From assembly GCA_023055505.1 (NCBI GenBank), contig JALIRH010000076.1, positions 1,562,001 through 1,626,000 of the forward strand: a stretch of DNA of 64,000 nt, in the 5' to 3' direction. How positions within the stretch are numbered: the stretch's first letter is position 1; each line of letters starts with the position of its first letter. Made by a program: the position numbers and the translations under genes. This DNA is from Callipepla californica brunnescens (Eukaryota; Chordata; Aves; Galliformes; Odontophoridae). Shown in pieces: positions 62,638 through 64,000 of this stretch. The notes beneath the pieces are model-generated. The model saw nothing but the letters and a program-made list of their open reading frames with translations. It did no database searches and was not told the DNA's origin.

Positions 62638-64000
62638 AGCATAAAGTGTATGTAGGGTGAATTTGAGTTTTAGGGTCAAAGTTAAATTGTTAGTTTTAGG
62701 GTTAGGGTGAAGGATTGCTTTAGTTCTAGTATTAGGGTGTTTGGGGTTAGGGTTAGGGTAAGGATTTTGGAGTGGATTAGGTTTAGGGTCAGGTTTGGGG
62801 GAGTTTTGGGGTTAGGGTTAGATTTAGGATTAGGGTTAGCAAAAAAGTTGTTTTAGTTTTAGTTTAGGTTAGTGCTAGGATTAGGTTGAGTGTTCTTGTG
62901 AAGTTTAGGTTTAGGGTTAGGTTTAGGTTTAGATTGAGGTTTAGGGTAAGGAGTAGGGTTAATTTGACTTTTAGGGTCAGAGTAGAGTTAAGTCGTGTTA
63001 GGGTTAAGGTTAAGAACAGGATTCAGATTCCAATTAGGTTTTGGGTTCCTACTAGGGATAGGCCTCAAATTAGTGTTAAGGTTAGGGTTAGGGTTAGGTA
63101 TAGGGAAAGGGTTAGTGTTAAGGCCAGGGCAAGTGTATGGTTTAGGGTAAAGATTGGATTTAGGGTTAGGTTTAGATGTAGGTTTGGTTTGATCGTTACG
63201 GTGTGAGAAGGCACCGGCCTTGGATTTCATTTGGAGATTGGGTAAGGTTTAGGAATAGGAATAACATTGGTGTTTAAAAGATGATTAGTGTTAGTATTAG
63301 GGATAGGGTTACGGTTAGAGTTTAGTTAGGGTTGTTAGTTTTAGAGTGAGGGATAGGGGTATGGTTTGGTCTAGTACTTGGGTTAGGGTTTGGGATAGTC
63401 ATAGCATTAGTGTTAGGGTTAGGGTTCCGTTAGGGTTGTGGTAATCTGATGCTAGGTGTCGGGATTAGGGTTGTGCTTAAATGTGGGTTTGGTTTGAGGG
63501 TCAGAGTTAGGGTTAGGGTAGAGTTAGAATTAGGGTAAGAGTTAGGATTAGGTTTAGGATTAGGATAAAGATTAGGTTAGGATTAGTGTTGGCTTTAGGG
63601 TTGTGTCTGGGAGAAGGGTTAGTGTTAGGGATAGACTTAGGGTAAGAGTAAGTGTTAGGAATAGGCATAGGTTTTGGGAAAGTTTCAGAGTTTGGACTGG
63701 ATTTATGATTAGGGATAGGGACAAAGATTTTTTGAGATTTATGATTAGATTTAGGGAGAAAAGTAGGCTGACTTGTGGTGTTAGCAGTAGGTTTAGGTTT
63801 AGGTTTAGGTTTAGGATTCCATTTGTATTTATTGATCGAGGTTGGGTTAGTTGGAGTGTAAAGGTCAGAGTAGGGTTAGGCCTTGGGATAGGGTTAAGGT
63901 TTGGAATAGGATTAGGATTCAAATGATGTTACGGGTTGGTGTTAGGGTTAGGGAAAGGTTAGGATCAGGGTTGAGGTCAGGGTTAGGTATAGGAAAAGGG
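62638..64000 (+). repeat. Decayed TTAGGG arm, unit 14 (cut by window end)
   Basis: Alleles are G 62995, A 63401, A 63715, C 63882. C at 63199 is shared only with unit 7. The arm ends 128 bp before the expected core. Confidence 0.9.

Larger units (their letters stand above)
61003..64000. repeat. Macrosatellite unit 14 (partial, cut by window end)
   Basis: The first 2998 bp are present and the sequence stops inside the G-strand arm, before the core. It shares the 2-bp TA insertion (near 62506) and C at 63199 with unit 7. Its array (841 bp) differs from unit 7's and has 'ccctttctct' near 62184, so the kinship with unit 7 does not extend through the array. Confidence 0.95.

Noticed and set aside
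1..64000. CRISPR array (regularly spaced direct repeats)
   Set aside because: The repeat period is kilobases, spacers are not unique, and the base pattern is eukaryotic telomeric; there are no cas genes.

Overview
The whole 64 kb is a single tandem array of one long, telomere-derived repeat unit. I see no protein-coding gene, RNA gene, transposase, CRISPR array or bacterial-type regulatory site. Thirteen complete units and one partial unit lie head to tail. The unit starts are 1, 5115, 10241, 14818, 19443, 24062, 28693, 33255, 37874, 42510, 47129, 51748, 56384 and 61003. Unit lengths are 5114, 5126, 4577, 4625, 4619, 4631, 4562, 4619, 4636, 4619, 4619, 4636 and 4619 bp; unit 14 is cut by the window end. 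The start phase is arbitrary (the window's first bases), and the array continues past both edges.

Nearly every stretch is built from perfect or decayed hexamers of the CCCTAA/TTAGGG telomere repeat. This points to a eukaryote, most plausibly a vertebrate or another metazoan with TTAGGG telomeres. Some fungi and protists also use TTAGGG, and nothing here identifies the species. The likely setting is a subtelomeric or interstitial telomere-like satellite block.

Each unit has the same layout (unit 1 coordinates). First comes a decayed C-strand arm (1-540). Next is an array of near-perfect CCCTAA repeats (541-1929), then a 250-bp decayed C-strand spacer. The strand polarity then switches at the palindrome ACCTAGGT (2180-2187), and a decayed G-strand (TTAGGG) arm follows (2188-3678). 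A 190-bp core with no telomere-like sequence comes next (3679-3868). Finally a decayed C-strand arm (3869-5114) runs straight into the next unit. Each unit therefore contains two opposite polarity switches. The one around the core (TTAGGG side, core, CCCTAA side) has the polarity of a telomere-telomere fusion and is flanked by inverted repeats.

All length variation can be accounted for. Outside the CCCTAA array every full unit is 3737 bp, apart from a 6-bp indel, a 2-bp insertion and one 18-bp deletion. The array itself ranges from 823 to 1389 bp. Point differences are few and are shared in patterns that reveal history: units 9 and 12 are near twins, unit 8 looks like a crossover chimera, and units 7 and 14 share private markers. 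Units 1-2 are an older-looking long form. This is what unequal crossing-over and gene conversion produce in a recently amplified satellite made from an already decayed telomeric sequence.

Open frames of 60-116 codons recur in every unit on both strands. They are by-products of the 6-bp periodicity (two codons per hexamer) and encode Val-Arg, Leu-Gly, Pro-Asn or Leu-Thr rich strings, mostly with non-ATG starts. I do not annotate them as genes.
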